NCBI RefSeq assembly: GCF_000003605.2
Contig: NW_003108087.1
Location: forward strand, 744,993-808,992
Reading direction: 5' to 3'
Source of the DNA: Saccoglossus kowalevskii
Taxonomy: Eukaryota > Hemichordata > Enteropneusta > Harrimaniidae
DNA length: 64,000 nucleotides
In this document: piece after piece, positions 56,701 to 59,110 of the stretch
Layout of the letters: each line of letters begins with the position of its first letter
How positions within the stretch are numbered: the first letter of the stretch is position 1
Notes under the pieces: model-generated
Databases searched by the model: none
Seen by the model: only the letters and a program-made list of their open reading frames with translations
Told to the model about the DNA's origin: nothing
Position numbers and translations under genes: made by a program

Positions 56701-58706
56701 GTACATATACACCAAGTATCAAAGCATTCAGACTTGTAGTTTTCAAGAAGAAGTTGAAAATGTAAAACATTGACACGGACGACGGACACCGGACAATCAC
56801 TCATATGATAAGCTCTGCTCGACAAAGTCGATAGCGGAGCTAAAAAGCAGGCGTGTGTTGATGCTGGGCTGTATAAACAATGTTAAGAAAAAAATGCTAA
56901 AACGGTTTGGGTAATTTCCCAAATAATGACCTAATATTTCAAACATTGCCCAGCGTGATCTTTCAGAAAAGACAGTAGGATCCATAGGCATAATGCTTTT
57001 ACAACTTTGGACTATATCTGCAATAAAGTGTCTTTATAATATCTATTAAAAATTCAATTTGATCACATATAAATTGATGGTCCTACTGCCATCAGTTAGT
57101 AACTGAAATTGTAACCCTGACTTGCCATGATATCATCTAACATATATGTAAGTGACCTACAGCATTAAAAAGTGATCTCTGTAGTTTTTATTAGTGACCT
57201 TGAAATACTTGAATAAAATGGTTATCCAGTTTTTATGAGCTTGGAATACAGTTAGCTATTAATTAAGCTTATACTCTTCCAGCAACACCTATAATGGGAT
57301 AAGTCTTGTGAAATGTAACTAAATCTGAGTGGAATGAGCGGTATACGTGCCTGGATACTTTACTAGAAGGAAGAACTATAAAGGTTCAATAAACTGAATG
57401 TACAAATATAGTTTAAGGGCCATGTGACTGGACAGATACCACCTTACATGACACCCACAGTAGGTCCTACAAGTGACCTTGAATGGGTTTGGCAGACAGA
57501 ATAGTGCTGACAACACGGTAAACAAATTCAATTTTGTACATGACTGCTGAGGCAAGTATTCAGTACACAACATGCAATACATTCAAATAATGTAAACAAT
57601 ACTAAGTCAATGACTGTTGCTAAGGCTTGAAGTCAAATGAATCAAGTTATATTTTCATTTAATATTTTTATGCTTTATTACTTATAACTATAACTACGAA
57701 TGTACTTCTACTAACAACAACAACAAAAAATCAATTTCTCCTTTTTTCAATATACATGTACCATGCATGTGGAATAGAAATAAACAATTATGAATACTAG
57801 TACTATACTACACACTTGCCTTTGACTTCAAGAAAAGAATTGTTTCAAAATATATACATGTATACATCTAATCAAAGTGATGACCTATTTGTTTGGATGT
57901 GGTAAAAACACAGTTTTGGCTGTAGACATAAAACTACAGAACTCACCATGACTTCTCAGTAACTGTGACCACACTCGCTTGTTCACAAATGCATTTCTTT
58001 CTACGTAAGATAATTACTGGCCGATGGCCAACATAGTTTGCGGAAAGCATCGACTGAGCATCAGCTGATTCAAATGTTATGAGCTAGTATATACCAGCTG
58101 TATTGAGGTCAGATCAGAAAATAGCCATCTGACGTCAGTGTCTAACATGACAATGTTTAGGTCGTGTGATCGACAGACATGTCATGCTTGCACGGACAGA
58201 TCCGTTGTAGTTGATCGTGATACGGGCAATATCATTTATTTGTATAGGATTAGAAATTAACCGAAAATGTGTTGCTTATCAAACTGCTCATGAACAAAAT
58301 GTAAATAAACAGCGGCAAATACGAATTCCGCCGGCTGATCAAGGTGACAAACACGTCTAGGTAAACCTCTCGTTCATGATCCGTTAAACAATGTGAAGAC
58401 GAATACTATTTACTGGGTCAAGTTTGAGGCAAGAAGCGCGGGTCATTTGACTTGTGTTCGATATTTTTAGTTGACCAGCCACGCTGATTTTGTACCATGA
58501 CAACGAAAAGAATGCACATGTAACAACACCATATTCATACAACACATTCTTACCTTATAATTCGACGAACTGGGGGATATTTTCGTCCTACTACTGGCAG
58601 AGTTCGTCCCGATTACAGTTTCTCTATCGTTTTTCCTGTTGTCACTAGTGCTATTCGGCCTGCATTTCCCCGCTGAATTCACTCGGCGTTTTCGCTGATC
58701 ACTCAT
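2583..58706 (-). CDS. SCAPER: SCAPER orthologue (whole gene span, 26 placed coding exons, 3' end missing)
   Basis: In vertebrates SCAPER is a cytoplasmic/ER-associated protein that binds cyclin A-CDK2. It also acts in tubulin autoregulation, linking the ribosome-bound sensor TTC5 to CCR4-NOT mRNA decay. Here 26 exons with GT-AG borders and compatible phases give 1,398 codons. Landmarks shared with human SCAPER, in order: FQRTNSYDKVR (res ~54), KIDLRARYWAFLFDNL (144-159), PTSLAWEVRK (~215), LSWADKVK (~268), DGWETVQR (~307), ASAIEEEEKL (~490), HMHEKLSSPSRKR (~570-582), a charged coiled coil (~583-790), zinc finger C839-x2-C842-x12-H855-x5-H861, RVSALDRAVGEI (~970), and PFQYFSDPRL near 1360. The family's last ~50 residues are not in the window. 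The duplicated cassette exon at 50124-50035 is not counted. Orthology is very secure; exact exon edges rest on splice consensus and phase. Confidence 0.96.
2775..7282. other. Intron 25, left part
   Basis: AT-rich intron sequence with no exon. It holds a diverged tandem array at about 3345-3720 (separate entry). Positions 5885-6160 look like an old dispersed repeat: a short phrase at 6010-6090 weakly resembles 31800-31870. Nothing else is recognised. Confidence 0.6.
3345..3720. repeat. Diverged tandem array, ~65-70 bp unit
   Basis: About six degenerate units carry the phrase TCAGAGCTCTACACATGG followed by TTAATTTCTGTGTGGTGATC. Copies differ by substitutions and indels, so the array is old. 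There is no open frame across it. Confidence 0.8.
7283..11173. repeat. 3.9-kb minisatellite, 23-bp unit, ~170 copies
   Basis: The unit is 23 bp. Three sequence types occupy successive blocks. About 7283-8810 is mostly CCACTAATCAAACAAGATAG type. About 8810-9560 is mostly CACTGGTCAGACAACATAG alternating with a GTCAGTCAACATAG form as 46-bp pairs. About 9560-11173 is mostly CCAATGGTCAGTCAACATAG. Longer internal duplications are visible: 251 bp apart at 7552/7802 and 322 bp apart at 9211/9533. The period is not a multiple of three and the unit contains stops, so it is non-coding. The array ends directly against an R1 fragment. Confidence 0.97.
11172..11335. mobile_element. R1 family, short internally deleted copy
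   Basis: It starts with the R1 phrase TATGACATGATGTATAATGA. It carries the CATTCATTAAAACAAAATG and CAGCCATTTTGAAT blocks, then jumps to the 3' ACACAGAGGTCAA...AACGGGGAC end. The centre of the element is missing. Confidence 0.7.
11336..16651. other. Intron 25, middle part
   Basis: About 5.3 kb of AT-rich intron. I see no exon, no RNA gene and no clear repeat apart from homopolymer A/T runs. Open frames here are short and chance-like. Confidence 0.55.
16652..18163. mobile_element. R1 family, near full-length copy with assembly gap
   Basis: The 5' end is ACAAGCCATGCATGGCACAG, a palindrome, followed by GTCCCTGTTAG. The interior has tandem units of about 150-240 bp, each with a palindromic AAAATGGCCGCCATTCGGCC-like core. 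Then come an ACGCACGC-rich microsatellite (18067-18110) and a 3' hairpin. The left stem of the hairpin is AAGTCCCCGTTTTCGGACTT, the right stem AACGGGGATT, followed by AAAAA. N fills 17471-17653. No transposase is encoded. Confidence 0.8.
17471..17653. other. Assembly gap (183 N)
   Basis: A run of N inside the tandem part of an R1 element. Frames that appear to cross it are meaningless. Confidence 0.99.
18164..21078. other. Intron 25, right part
   Basis: No exon or known repeat was recognised. One plus-strand open frame of 147 codons (18191-18634) is long for such AT-rich DNA but shows no known domain; see findings. Confidence 0.5.
21079..21231 (-). CDS. SCAPER: SCAPER exon 25
   Basis: Residues 1284-1334, phase 0 both sides; acceptor CCCAG|GGTGTA, donor CAG|GTAAAA. 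It encodes EGISLEFRHIATYLLWYC and LVHEVILLVGYFTVLNPDNQ, which align with the human EGLSLAFRHMASSLLGHC and LLHEVIVCVGYFTVNHPDNQ segments. It is part of the helical C-terminal half. Confidence 0.96.
21232..22783. other. Intron 24, left part
   Basis: No exon is seen. It includes a G homopolymer near 22390. Just after it, 22403-22470 has a weak tRNA A-box-like phrase without a convincing B box. Confidence 0.5.
22784..23201. repeat. 209-bp near-perfect tandem duplication
   Basis: Copies start at 22784 and 22993 and differ at about one base. Each includes one left end of the inverted-repeat element described next (at 22883 and 23092). Confidence 0.93.
23092..23926. mobile_element. Non-autonomous inverted-repeat element (~835 bp)
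   Basis: The left end TACCATACTATCCAGATCAT mirrors the right end, which read in reverse is TACCGTACTTCCCAAATCAT. Both ends are bounded by TA. It shares an internal block (ACGAAAGATGTAATTTGGA) with the element at 37730-38251. No transposase frame is evident. Tc1/mariner-like insertion is inferred from the TA. Confidence 0.7.
24186..25298. mobile_element. R1 family, full-length copy
   Basis: This is the best intact R1 copy. It has the 5' ACAAGCCATGCATGGCACAG with GTCCCCGTTAG. Three to four internal tandem units follow, with ATGGCC...GGCCAT cores. A short GCACGCACGG tract comes next, then the 3' hairpin AAGTCCCCGTT...AACAGGGACT followed by A's. A second R1 copy starts exactly where it ends. Confidence 0.85.
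25299..26135. mobile_element. R1 family, copy lacking the 3' hairpin
   Basis: It is adjacent head-to-tail to the previous copy. It begins ACAAGCCACAGTG, has the internal R1 blocks, and ends in the ATGCATGCACGGACAAAAC region without the terminal hairpin. It stops about 85 bp from SCAPER exon 24. Confidence 0.75.
26221..26461 (-). CDS. SCAPER: SCAPER exon 24
   Basis: Residues 1203-1283, phase 2 in and 0 out; acceptor TTAG|ATCC, donor CAA|GTAAGT. It encodes NVFDESKRDDPTQLL, EFAGIVSMLYGILLHGG and a helix NVVSTGLKMLNTFAVIDL. These align with human IFDNNRQDPTGLT, DLAGVLHMLYCVLFHG and IQSLRFFNSFAALHL. Confidence 0.95.
26847..26993 (-). CDS. SCAPER: SCAPER exon 23
   Basis: Residues 1154-1202, phase 2 in and out; acceptor TTTAG|TTATTT, donor AAA|GTACGT. 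It encodes SYLVSVGVLDQLTLYF and HGPVDEDPKSADFIQHCLG, matching human SYVVNMGLIDKLCACF and QGPVDENPKMAIFLQHAAG. Confidence 0.95.
27383..28083. mobile_element. R2 family, full-length copy
   Basis: The 5' end is ACAAGCAGCCTATCGGCTGA, a small hairpin, then TAGCTCCGCTGTTAG. About four internal units of about 130-160 bp follow, each with GAAGATATCATCA and CAAGAAGTCGAAAATATCAC phrases. Then come an ACGGACGACGACGG tract and a 3' hairpin AAGCTCCGCTCGAC...GCGGAGCTAAAAA. It has no coding capacity and lies within a SCAPER intron. Confidence 0.85.
28206..28465 (-). CDS. SCAPER: SCAPER exon 22
   Basis: Residues 1068-1153, phase 0 in and 2 out; acceptor TCAG|TTTTTA, donor CAG|GTAAGA. It starts with a Ser-rich low-complexity stretch (QTTSSSSSSTHSES). 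A helix LIDLVATGLMQLISTVLHCLAK-like region follows (human FEGLTTGLLKVSAVVLGCL), then a lysine/serine-rich spacer. This is one of the least conserved C-terminal exons. Confidence 0.88.
28597..28805. mobile_element. R2 family, 3' fragment
   Basis: It contains the R2 phrases GAACAAATCTGAGAGAGG, CAAAGCATTCAGGCTTGTAG and TCATATGATAAGCTC. The 5' half is missing and the hairpin is degraded. Confidence 0.75.
28887..29010 (-). CDS. SCAPER: SCAPER exon 21
   Basis: Residues 1026-1067, phase 2 in and 0 out; acceptor TTAG|GTCCC, donor AAT|GTAAGT. It encodes SLCNAANVLKLACRNCFENC and YGNKMGPMVDMLMHRLN. These align with human SLCNAINVYNLTCNNCSENC and NKITFLMDLLIHQL, including the conserved cysteines. Confidence 0.96.
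29011..30460. other. Intron 20
   Basis: 1.45 kb without exons. At 30297-30348 three close copies of an ATTAATATTCAT phrase occur. Nothing else is recognised. Confidence 0.6.
30461..30573 (-). CDS. SCAPER: SCAPER exon 20
   Basis: Residues 989-1025, phase 0 in and 2 out; acceptor TAG|GTTCAG, donor CCAA|GTAAGT. It encodes VQADQLALQSCGGLTALSRI, then a variable part ending LVIPTK. It corresponds to human VADQIAFQAAGGLTALEHI and the following IPPK. Confidence 0.95.
30669..30795 (-). CDS. SCAPER: SCAPER exon 19
   Basis: Residues 946-988, phase 2 in and 0 out; acceptor TTCAG|ACTTC, donor AAG|GTTAGT. It encodes LQKAVKDINKYLQTQ and NRVSALDRAVGEISRILDK, matching human LQRLAKDLLKQVQ and NKVSALDRTLGEITRILEK. 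Confidence 0.96.
30796..31893. other. Intron 18
   Basis: No exon is seen. An approximately 85-bp phrase containing GCACTGAACTATGTACAGTG occurs twice, at about 31160-31240 and 31320-31400. This is a partial duplication about 160 bp apart. Confidence 0.65.
31894..32093 (-). CDS. SCAPER: SCAPER exon 18
   Basis: Residues 880-945, phase 0 in and 2 out; acceptor TTAAG|GAAAAC, donor CTAA|GTAAGT. It encodes a strongly basic helix: EKERQKTFRKRARKIRQRM followed by SSKGKDYDNNL. This corresponds to human EERQKNKKKAKKIKARMNFRAKEYESL. The start of the exon is poorly conserved. Confidence 0.92.
32397..32498 (-). CDS. SCAPER: SCAPER exon 17 (second half of zinc finger)
   Basis: Residues 846-879, phase 0 both sides; acceptor CTAG|ATTTCT, donor ATG|GTGAGT. 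It encodes ISSEVYLLSHLHGKKHKQT and supplies the two zinc-binding histidines, H855 and H861. The motif closely matches human ISSEVYLFSHVKGRKHQQA. Confidence 0.97.
32826..32998. mobile_element. R1-like relic
   Basis: Diverged R1 phrases: GATGTATGTGTGAAGTTTAA, then TGAGATATGGCTCTGTGAAC. The ends are lost. Confidence 0.55.
33127..33282 (-). CDS. SCAPER: SCAPER exon 16 (first half of zinc finger)
   Basis: Residues 794-845, phase 0 both sides; acceptor ATAG|CATGAC, donor TTG|GTAAGT. It encodes HDQSTKRHTKLIEERREKA and YEKKKFCSVCSVL, supplying C839 and C842 of the C-x2-C-x12-H-x5-H finger. Human has YERKKQCSLCNVL at the same place. Confidence 0.97.
33283..33900. other. Intron 15, left part
   Basis: AT-rich, no exon or clear repeat. 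It ends at the MITE copy that begins at 33901. Confidence 0.6.
33901..34078. mobile_element. ~178-bp MITE with TA target duplication (copy 2)
   Basis: Same family as 97-276. Left end CTGTAAAATCTGTATTA, right end TAATACAGATTTTACGG(G), flanked by TA on both sides. It lies about 120 bp from SCAPER exon 15. Confidence 0.8.
34195..34276 (-). CDS. SCAPER: SCAPER exon 15
   Basis: Residues 766-793, phase 2 in and 0 out; acceptor TGCAG|AGAGAG, donor AAG|GTTTGT. It encodes EREIRLAALDAAQKAKEEEI and QKKIQQK, the end of the coiled coil. Human has REERLAALTAAQQEAMEELQ and KKIQLK. Confidence 0.95.
34483..34625 (-). CDS. SCAPER: SCAPER exon 14
   Basis: Residues 719-765, phase 0 in and 2 out; acceptor TGTAG|GAAAGA, donor CCAG|GTATTT. 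It encodes coiled-coil sequence ERRRALEEERLAKLEAMQ and QRDMAREETAKSKAR, aligning with human ERKRALEAERQARVEELL and EKAREDAARERAR. Confidence 0.94.
34626..35138. other. Intron 13
   Basis: No exon. A short simple phrase TAGTGACACACTGAT recurs loosely at 34755-34850. Nothing else. Confidence 0.6.
35139..35294 (-). CDS. SCAPER: SCAPER exon 13
   Basis: Residues 667-718, phase 0 both sides; acceptor AAAG|GTGAAT, donor CAG|GTAATT. It encodes VNEIAFINTLEAQNKRHEIL and EERQRRQEEKAAKEEAAQ. The first block is nearly identical to human VNEIAFINTLEAQNKRHDVL, the strongest single match in the gene. Confidence 0.98.
35358..35440. repeat. Dispersed repeat relic near exon 12
   Basis: The phrase GTCAGTGAAAGAGCAATGGC plus its left flank recurs, diverged, at about 45800-45880 at the start of the R3 element. 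This is probably a 5' remnant of the same family. Confidence 0.6.
35508..35648 (-). CDS. SCAPER: SCAPER exon 12
   Basis: Residues 620-666, phase 0 both sides; acceptor CTAG|ATAAAT, donor AAA|GTATTA. It encodes INEVRAWKNVIHQQQKKEME and LQLQAVIKKAQEEEAK, aligning with human EKDVRKWKEELLDQRRRMME and VQLQAIVKKAQEEEAK. Coiled coil. Confidence 0.95.
35649..36533. other. Intron 11
   Basis: No exon. A pentanucleotide TATTC microsatellite with about six repeats lies at 36384-36413. Confidence 0.7.
36534..36645 (-). CDS. SCAPER: SCAPER exon 11
   Basis: Residues 582-619, phase 2 in and 0 out; acceptor TTCAG|AACTCG, donor AGG|GTAAAT. It encodes EEKQAKAQQLREKLQEEKAH and KLRMLNER, matching human EEKQMKAQQLREKLREEKTL. 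Start of the coiled coil. Confidence 0.96.
36646..37729. other. Intron 10, left part
   Basis: AT-rich, with several poly-T runs near 37260-37450. No exon or recognised repeat. Confidence 0.6.
37730..38251. mobile_element. Non-autonomous inverted-repeat element, interrupted by a 50-N gap
   Basis: The left end TACTGTACTTCCCCGATCAT is mirrored by the right end, which read in reverse is TATACCGATCATAAGCCC. It shares the ACGAAAGATGTAATTTGGA block with 23092-23926. The sequence just before the gap (38014-38081) is repeated just after it (38132-38200). Confidence 0.7.
38082..38131. other. Assembly gap (exactly 50 N)
   Basis: A round gap size flanked by near-identical sequence on both sides suggests an unjoined overlap rather than missing DNA. 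Confidence 0.97.
38650..38798. repeat. 20-bp minisatellite, ~7 copies
   Basis: The unit resembles GTAGGTCAATGGGGATATAT, with variants carrying GGGTTATAT or GGAAATATTT. Confidence 0.85.
38799..39716. other. Intron 10, right part
   Basis: No SCAPER exon. From about 39290 to 39640 the plus strand is strongly purine-rich and open for 103 codons without a recognisable domain; see findings. Confidence 0.5.
39717..39889 (-). CDS. SCAPER: SCAPER exon 10
   Basis: Residues 525-581 plus two bases, phase 0 in and 2 out; acceptor TTCAG|AATACT, donor AAAG|GTATGT. It encodes LDWGDIIDQYDKRETSSWGD and HALHMHEKLSSPSRK, matching human MDWNDVLADYEARE, TSWGDIVEE and HGIHMHEKLSSPSRKR. Confidence 0.97.
39890..40508. 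other. Intron 9
   Basis: No exon or recognised repeat. Confidence 0.6.
40509..40685 (-). CDS. SCAPER: SCAPER exon 9
   Basis: Residues 466-524, phase 0 both sides; acceptor CCAG|GCTATG, donor GGG|GTAAGA. It encodes TTQLEKCQEEAMASAIEEEE and a Glu-rich acidic tract ending ENEEESDLG. Human has ADRLEKANEEAIASAIAEEE and ETDNDSDF. Confidence 0.95.
40686..41239. other. Intron 8, left part
   Basis: No exon. It ends at an R1 insertion. Confidence 0.6.
41240..42180. mobile_element. R1 family copy with degraded 3' hairpin
   Basis: The 5' end is ACAAGCCATGCATGACACAG. Internal R1 units and the ACGCATGCATGAACGCACGG tract follow. The terminal hairpin is reduced to CAAGTCCTAAAAA. Confidence 0.8.
42310..42386 (-). 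CDS. SCAPER: SCAPER exon 8
   Basis: Residues 440-465, phase 1 in and 0 out; acceptor CTTAG|AAGGAA, donor AGT|GTGAGT. It encodes EGTEHVVTSDNEMKQEDDEL and ASQLQS, an acidic linker of low conservation. Placement rests on splice sites and phase as much as on similarity. Confidence 0.8.
42387..43046. other. Intron 7, left part
   Basis: It includes a degenerate ~33-bp tandem array at about 42760-42965 (unit with GGTTCAGTTCAGACAGGTTT). No exon. Confidence 0.7.
43047..43269. repeat. 31-bp minisatellite, 7 copies, each with an octamer-like site
   Basis: Units start at 43050, 43081, 43112, 43143, 43177, 43208 and 43239. The core is GCTAATTTGCATATTAATGA. Six of seven copies keep ATTTGCAT, the POU octamer, next to an ATTAATGAG-type stretch. 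Confidence 0.93.
43395..43855 (-). mobile_element. LINE 3' fragment (CR1/L2-like reverse transcriptase tail)
   Basis: Read on the minus strand, the decayed frame gives HITPVLCKLHWLAV, then KILLITCKSLHRLTPPYIS, VPRTHLKNYGDRSF and later FKTKLKSYLF. This is the stereotyped C-terminal tail of CR1/L2-type LINE reverse transcriptases. It ends at 43395-43450 in the TTTATATAGCGCCTAGTATC tail. In-frame stops (for example after PLLK and after PSL) and a frame break show it is dead. The clade is from memory. Confidence 0.8.
43889..45091. mobile_element. R1-related element with internal tandem units
   Basis: It has about five diverged units, each with ATGCAAATTAGGTAATTAAT and TGTACCAAGTTTCATTGAAA phrases. 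The end matches R1: GTGTGAAGTTTGAATGAAAT, then the hairpin AAGTTCCTGTTCGAGCAGGGACTAAAAA (45064-45091), given here as its two stems TTCCTG and CAGGGA. Confidence 0.7.
45319..45720 (-). CDS. SCAPER: SCAPER exon 7 (largest)
   Basis: Residues 306-439, 402 bp, phase 1 in and out; acceptor GAAG|ATGGAG, donor AAAG|GTATGT. It starts with DGDGWETVQRKEKGK (human DAEGWETVQRGRP). A poorly conserved Ser/Gln/Asn-rich linker follows, containing DSEKENQPIKN (human DSDKENVCL) and ending VECSPPK. Confidence 0.93.
45848..46263. mobile_element. R3 family element
   Basis: It contains ATTTGATCAAAATCCACTCA twice (46010 and 46151, the second with a GCTC variant), then CAGACAGACAGACAGAC. The 3' hairpin has stems CTTGTGTGC and GCACACACAAG, followed by CTATAAAA. 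The layout parallels the 3' parts of R1 and R2. It sits between SCAPER exons 7 and 6. Confidence 0.65.
46310..46446 (-). CDS. SCAPER: SCAPER exon 6
   Basis: Residues 260-305, phase 2 in and 1 out; acceptor TGTAG|AGTTTC, donor GAAG|GTGAGT. It encodes SGGLSWADKVKGSVTVKSSV, matching human PTGVSWADKVKAHHTGS, then a short polar linker. Confidence 0.94.
46447..47357. other. Intron 5
   Basis: No exon. A ~40-bp phrase with TGATGCTATTATTGTCCCTG is duplicated at about 46720-46795. Confidence 0.7.
47358..47495 (-). CDS. SCAPER: SCAPER exon 5 (WEVRK exon, copy B)
   Basis: Residues 214-259, 138 bp, phase 2 in and out; acceptor CGTAG|ACCAAC, donor AGG|GTAAGT. It encodes PTSLAWEVRKSSPGK and later GSPSPVNRSLNFSS. 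Human has PTSLAWEVRKMSPGR and ARRSLNFGG. This is the copy closest to the vertebrate exon. A related exon lies about 2.5 kb upstream in transcription order. Confidence 0.96.
47496..48022. other. Intron between WEVRK exons, proximal part
   Basis: No exon or recognised repeat up to the inverted-repeat element. Confidence 0.6.
48023..48616. mobile_element. 594-bp terminal-inverted-repeat element (MITE/foldback type)
   Basis: The ends start GGGCCATTCCAGTTTATATC and are exact inverse copies for about 40 bp, apart from a C run of 17 on the left and 6 on the right. AAT flanks both sides (48020-48022, 48617-48619), a probable 3-bp target duplication. The interior carries smaller inverted phrases around GGATTTCCA / TGGAAATCC. 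It is non-coding. The superfamily is unresolved; a Harbinger-like origin is possible. Confidence 0.82.
48617..50034. other. Intron between WEVRK exons, distal part
   Basis: No exon or recognised repeat; a poly-T run lies near 48838. Confidence 0.55.
50035..50124 (-). CDS. SCAPER: SCAPER exon 5a (duplicated WEVRK cassette exon, copy A)
   Basis: 90 bp, phase 2 in and 2 out, adding 30 codons: PTCLVWEVRKSSPSK then TRRSGWPAEPSRSLR. The first 15 residues match exon 5 at 12 positions. The acceptor CTCCAG|ACCTAC sits on a good pyrimidine tract. The in-frame donor is CG|GTCTGT, which is weak. A second donor 4 bp further on (TCT|GTAATG) would break the frame. Because both edges are phase 2, the exon can be included with exon 5, skipped, or used instead of it. 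Canonical human SCAPER has a single such segment. Confidence 0.78.
50125..51483. other. Intron 4
   Basis: No exon or recognised repeat. 50810-50930 contains two CCAATCA-type motifs in opposite orientation without other promoter signs. Confidence 0.55.
51484..51584 (-). CDS. SCAPER: SCAPER exon 4
   Basis: Residues 181-213 plus two bases, phase 0 in and 2 out; acceptor CTAG|GAGGTG, donor ATAG|GTAAAT. It encodes EVIMMLTNCTRDFDSLIERI and EKADAEN, matching human EVLMMLDNYVRDFKALIDWI and EKTDAQS. End of the SCAPER N-terminal domain. Confidence 0.97.
51760..52019 (-). CDS. SCAPER: SCAPER exon 3 (SCAPER N-terminal domain)
   Basis: Residues 94-180, phase 1 in and 0 out; acceptor TTTAG|CTAAAT, donor CAAG|GTATGC. 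It begins with a basic Ser/Thr-rich stretch (SRSPRKFKPRSRTTSLG). The hallmark KIDLRARYWAFLFDNLERAV and DEIYQTCEVDESIVECK follow, nearly identical to human over the second half. Confidence 0.98.
52020..52735. other. Intron 2
   Basis: No exon. 52110-52150 has a short degraded GCTTCTAATAGAG phrase resembling the MITE at 97-276. Confidence 0.55.
52736..52862 (-). CDS. SCAPER: SCAPER exon 2
   Basis: Residues 52-93 plus one base, phase 0 in and 1 out; acceptor CCAG|AGTAAT, donor AAG|GTTAGT. It encodes SNFQRTNSYDKVRTLVEKEG, then RIARNLVVWNVPFEDSDD. Human starts MMASFQRSNSHDKVRRIV, so exon 2 holds the conserved start of the vertebrate protein. Confidence 0.96.
52863..53335. other. Intron 1, proximal part
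   Basis: No exon or recognised repeat. Confidence 0.6.
53336..54215. repeat. 24-bp minisatellite with assembly gap
   Basis: The unit is close to AAAAGTATATGGTGAGGACA plus TTAT, with G/A and TT/AT variants, over about 600 visible bases. N fills 53780-54055. Because 24 is a multiple of three, the minus strand stays open as a repeated YTFIMSSP-like peptide; this is not a gene. Confidence 0.95.
53780..54055. other. Assembly gap (276 N)
   Basis: Run of N inside the 24-bp array; the true array length is unknown. Confidence 0.99.
54216..56103. other. Intron 1, middle part
   Basis: No SCAPER exon. 54420-54700 may be an old dispersed repeat, judging by its unusual open stretch, but I cannot name it. 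The rest is featureless AT-rich DNA. Confidence 0.5.
56104..56846. mobile_element. R2 family, full-length copy
   Basis: The 5' end is ACAAGCAGCCTCTCGGCTGA, then TAGCTCAGCTGTTAG. The 3' hairpin AAGCTCTGCTCGAC...GCGGAGCTAAAAA is present. Internal units at about 56335 and 56492 (period 157 bp) are essentially identical, implying a recent unit duplication inside this copy. Confidence 0.85.
56847..58553. other. Intron 1, distal part
   Basis: No further exon apart from the possible alternative start at 57947-57949. Confidence 0.5.
57947..57949 (-). CDS. SCAPER: Possible alternative SCAPER first coding exon (ATG only)
   Basis: On the minus strand an ATG with G at -3 is followed immediately by a consensus donor, ATG|GTGAGT. 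Spliced to exon 2 in phase 0 it would give M-SNFQRTNSYDK. That is strikingly like the human start MMASFQRSNSHDK, which lacks the 51-residue extension of exon 1. The upstream untranslated extent is unknown. Chance occurrence cannot be excluded. Confidence 0.35.
58554..58706 (-). CDS. SCAPER: SCAPER exon 1 (first coding exon)
   Basis: 51 codons, ending in phase 0 at AAG|GTAAGA. The ATG (58706-58704) has A at -3. It is preceded in frame by a TAG five codons upstream (58721-58719), so it is the first possible start of this frame. It encodes a basic, Ser/Asn-rich stretch, MSDQRKRRVNSAGKCRPN onwards, without similarity to human SCAPER. The TTTCTACGTTGTAG just upstream could be an acceptor, so an untranslated 5' exon is possible. 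Confidence 0.72.
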
Positions 58707-59110
58707 TATAACACACCGCTACAACGTAGAAATTAAAACCATAATGTAGTTCTCTTGATATTGAGTACTGAAAAATATTTCACCTGTGTTACCTTTCAAC
58801 CTTACGGCAAATCCAAAGGTATGAATCACTAAGTGCCTGACAATAAACATAACATGGCGGATACAGTGATATTTGTAACGCTCGTGTTGATTGGTTCCCA
58901 GGGTCTCATGCTCATCAGCTATGATTACAAATTTATAAAATGTATAAACGTGGCACGAGAATGGCAAATACGATTAAAATATATTCATATATAGAAAAAA
59001 TAAATATTGTTCACAGCATAATCTAAATTGATAGTATGGCTCGCTTGGTCAGTCAGTTTAGCCAATCAGCAAGCTCGTTACTTTGATATCAAATTACGGG
59101 TATTCCTCTC
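58707..59110 (-). promoter_or_regulatory. Likely SCAPER promoter region
   Basis: Upstream of the first coding exon there are two CCAAT boxes in full NF-Y context: AACCAATCA on the minus strand (core 58890-58894) and AGCCAATCAG on the plus strand (core 59062-59066). An ACATGGCGG phrase (58852-58860) resembles a YY1 site. No TATA box is placed with confidence. The transcription start is unknown. Confidence 0.45.
58854..58994 (+). CDS. Possible divergent small ORF (46 aa)
   Basis: Plus-strand ATG in good context (AACATGG). It encodes MADTVIFVTLVLIGSQGLML, then a short polar tail to a TAG. It has one hydrophobic, membrane-like segment (residues 5-22). It lies head-to-head with SCAPER in the promoter, so it could be translated from a divergent transcript. 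It could equally be chance. No family is recognised. Confidence 0.2.
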   Translation: MADTVIFVTLVLIGSQGLMLISYDYKFIKCINVAREWQIRLKYIHI

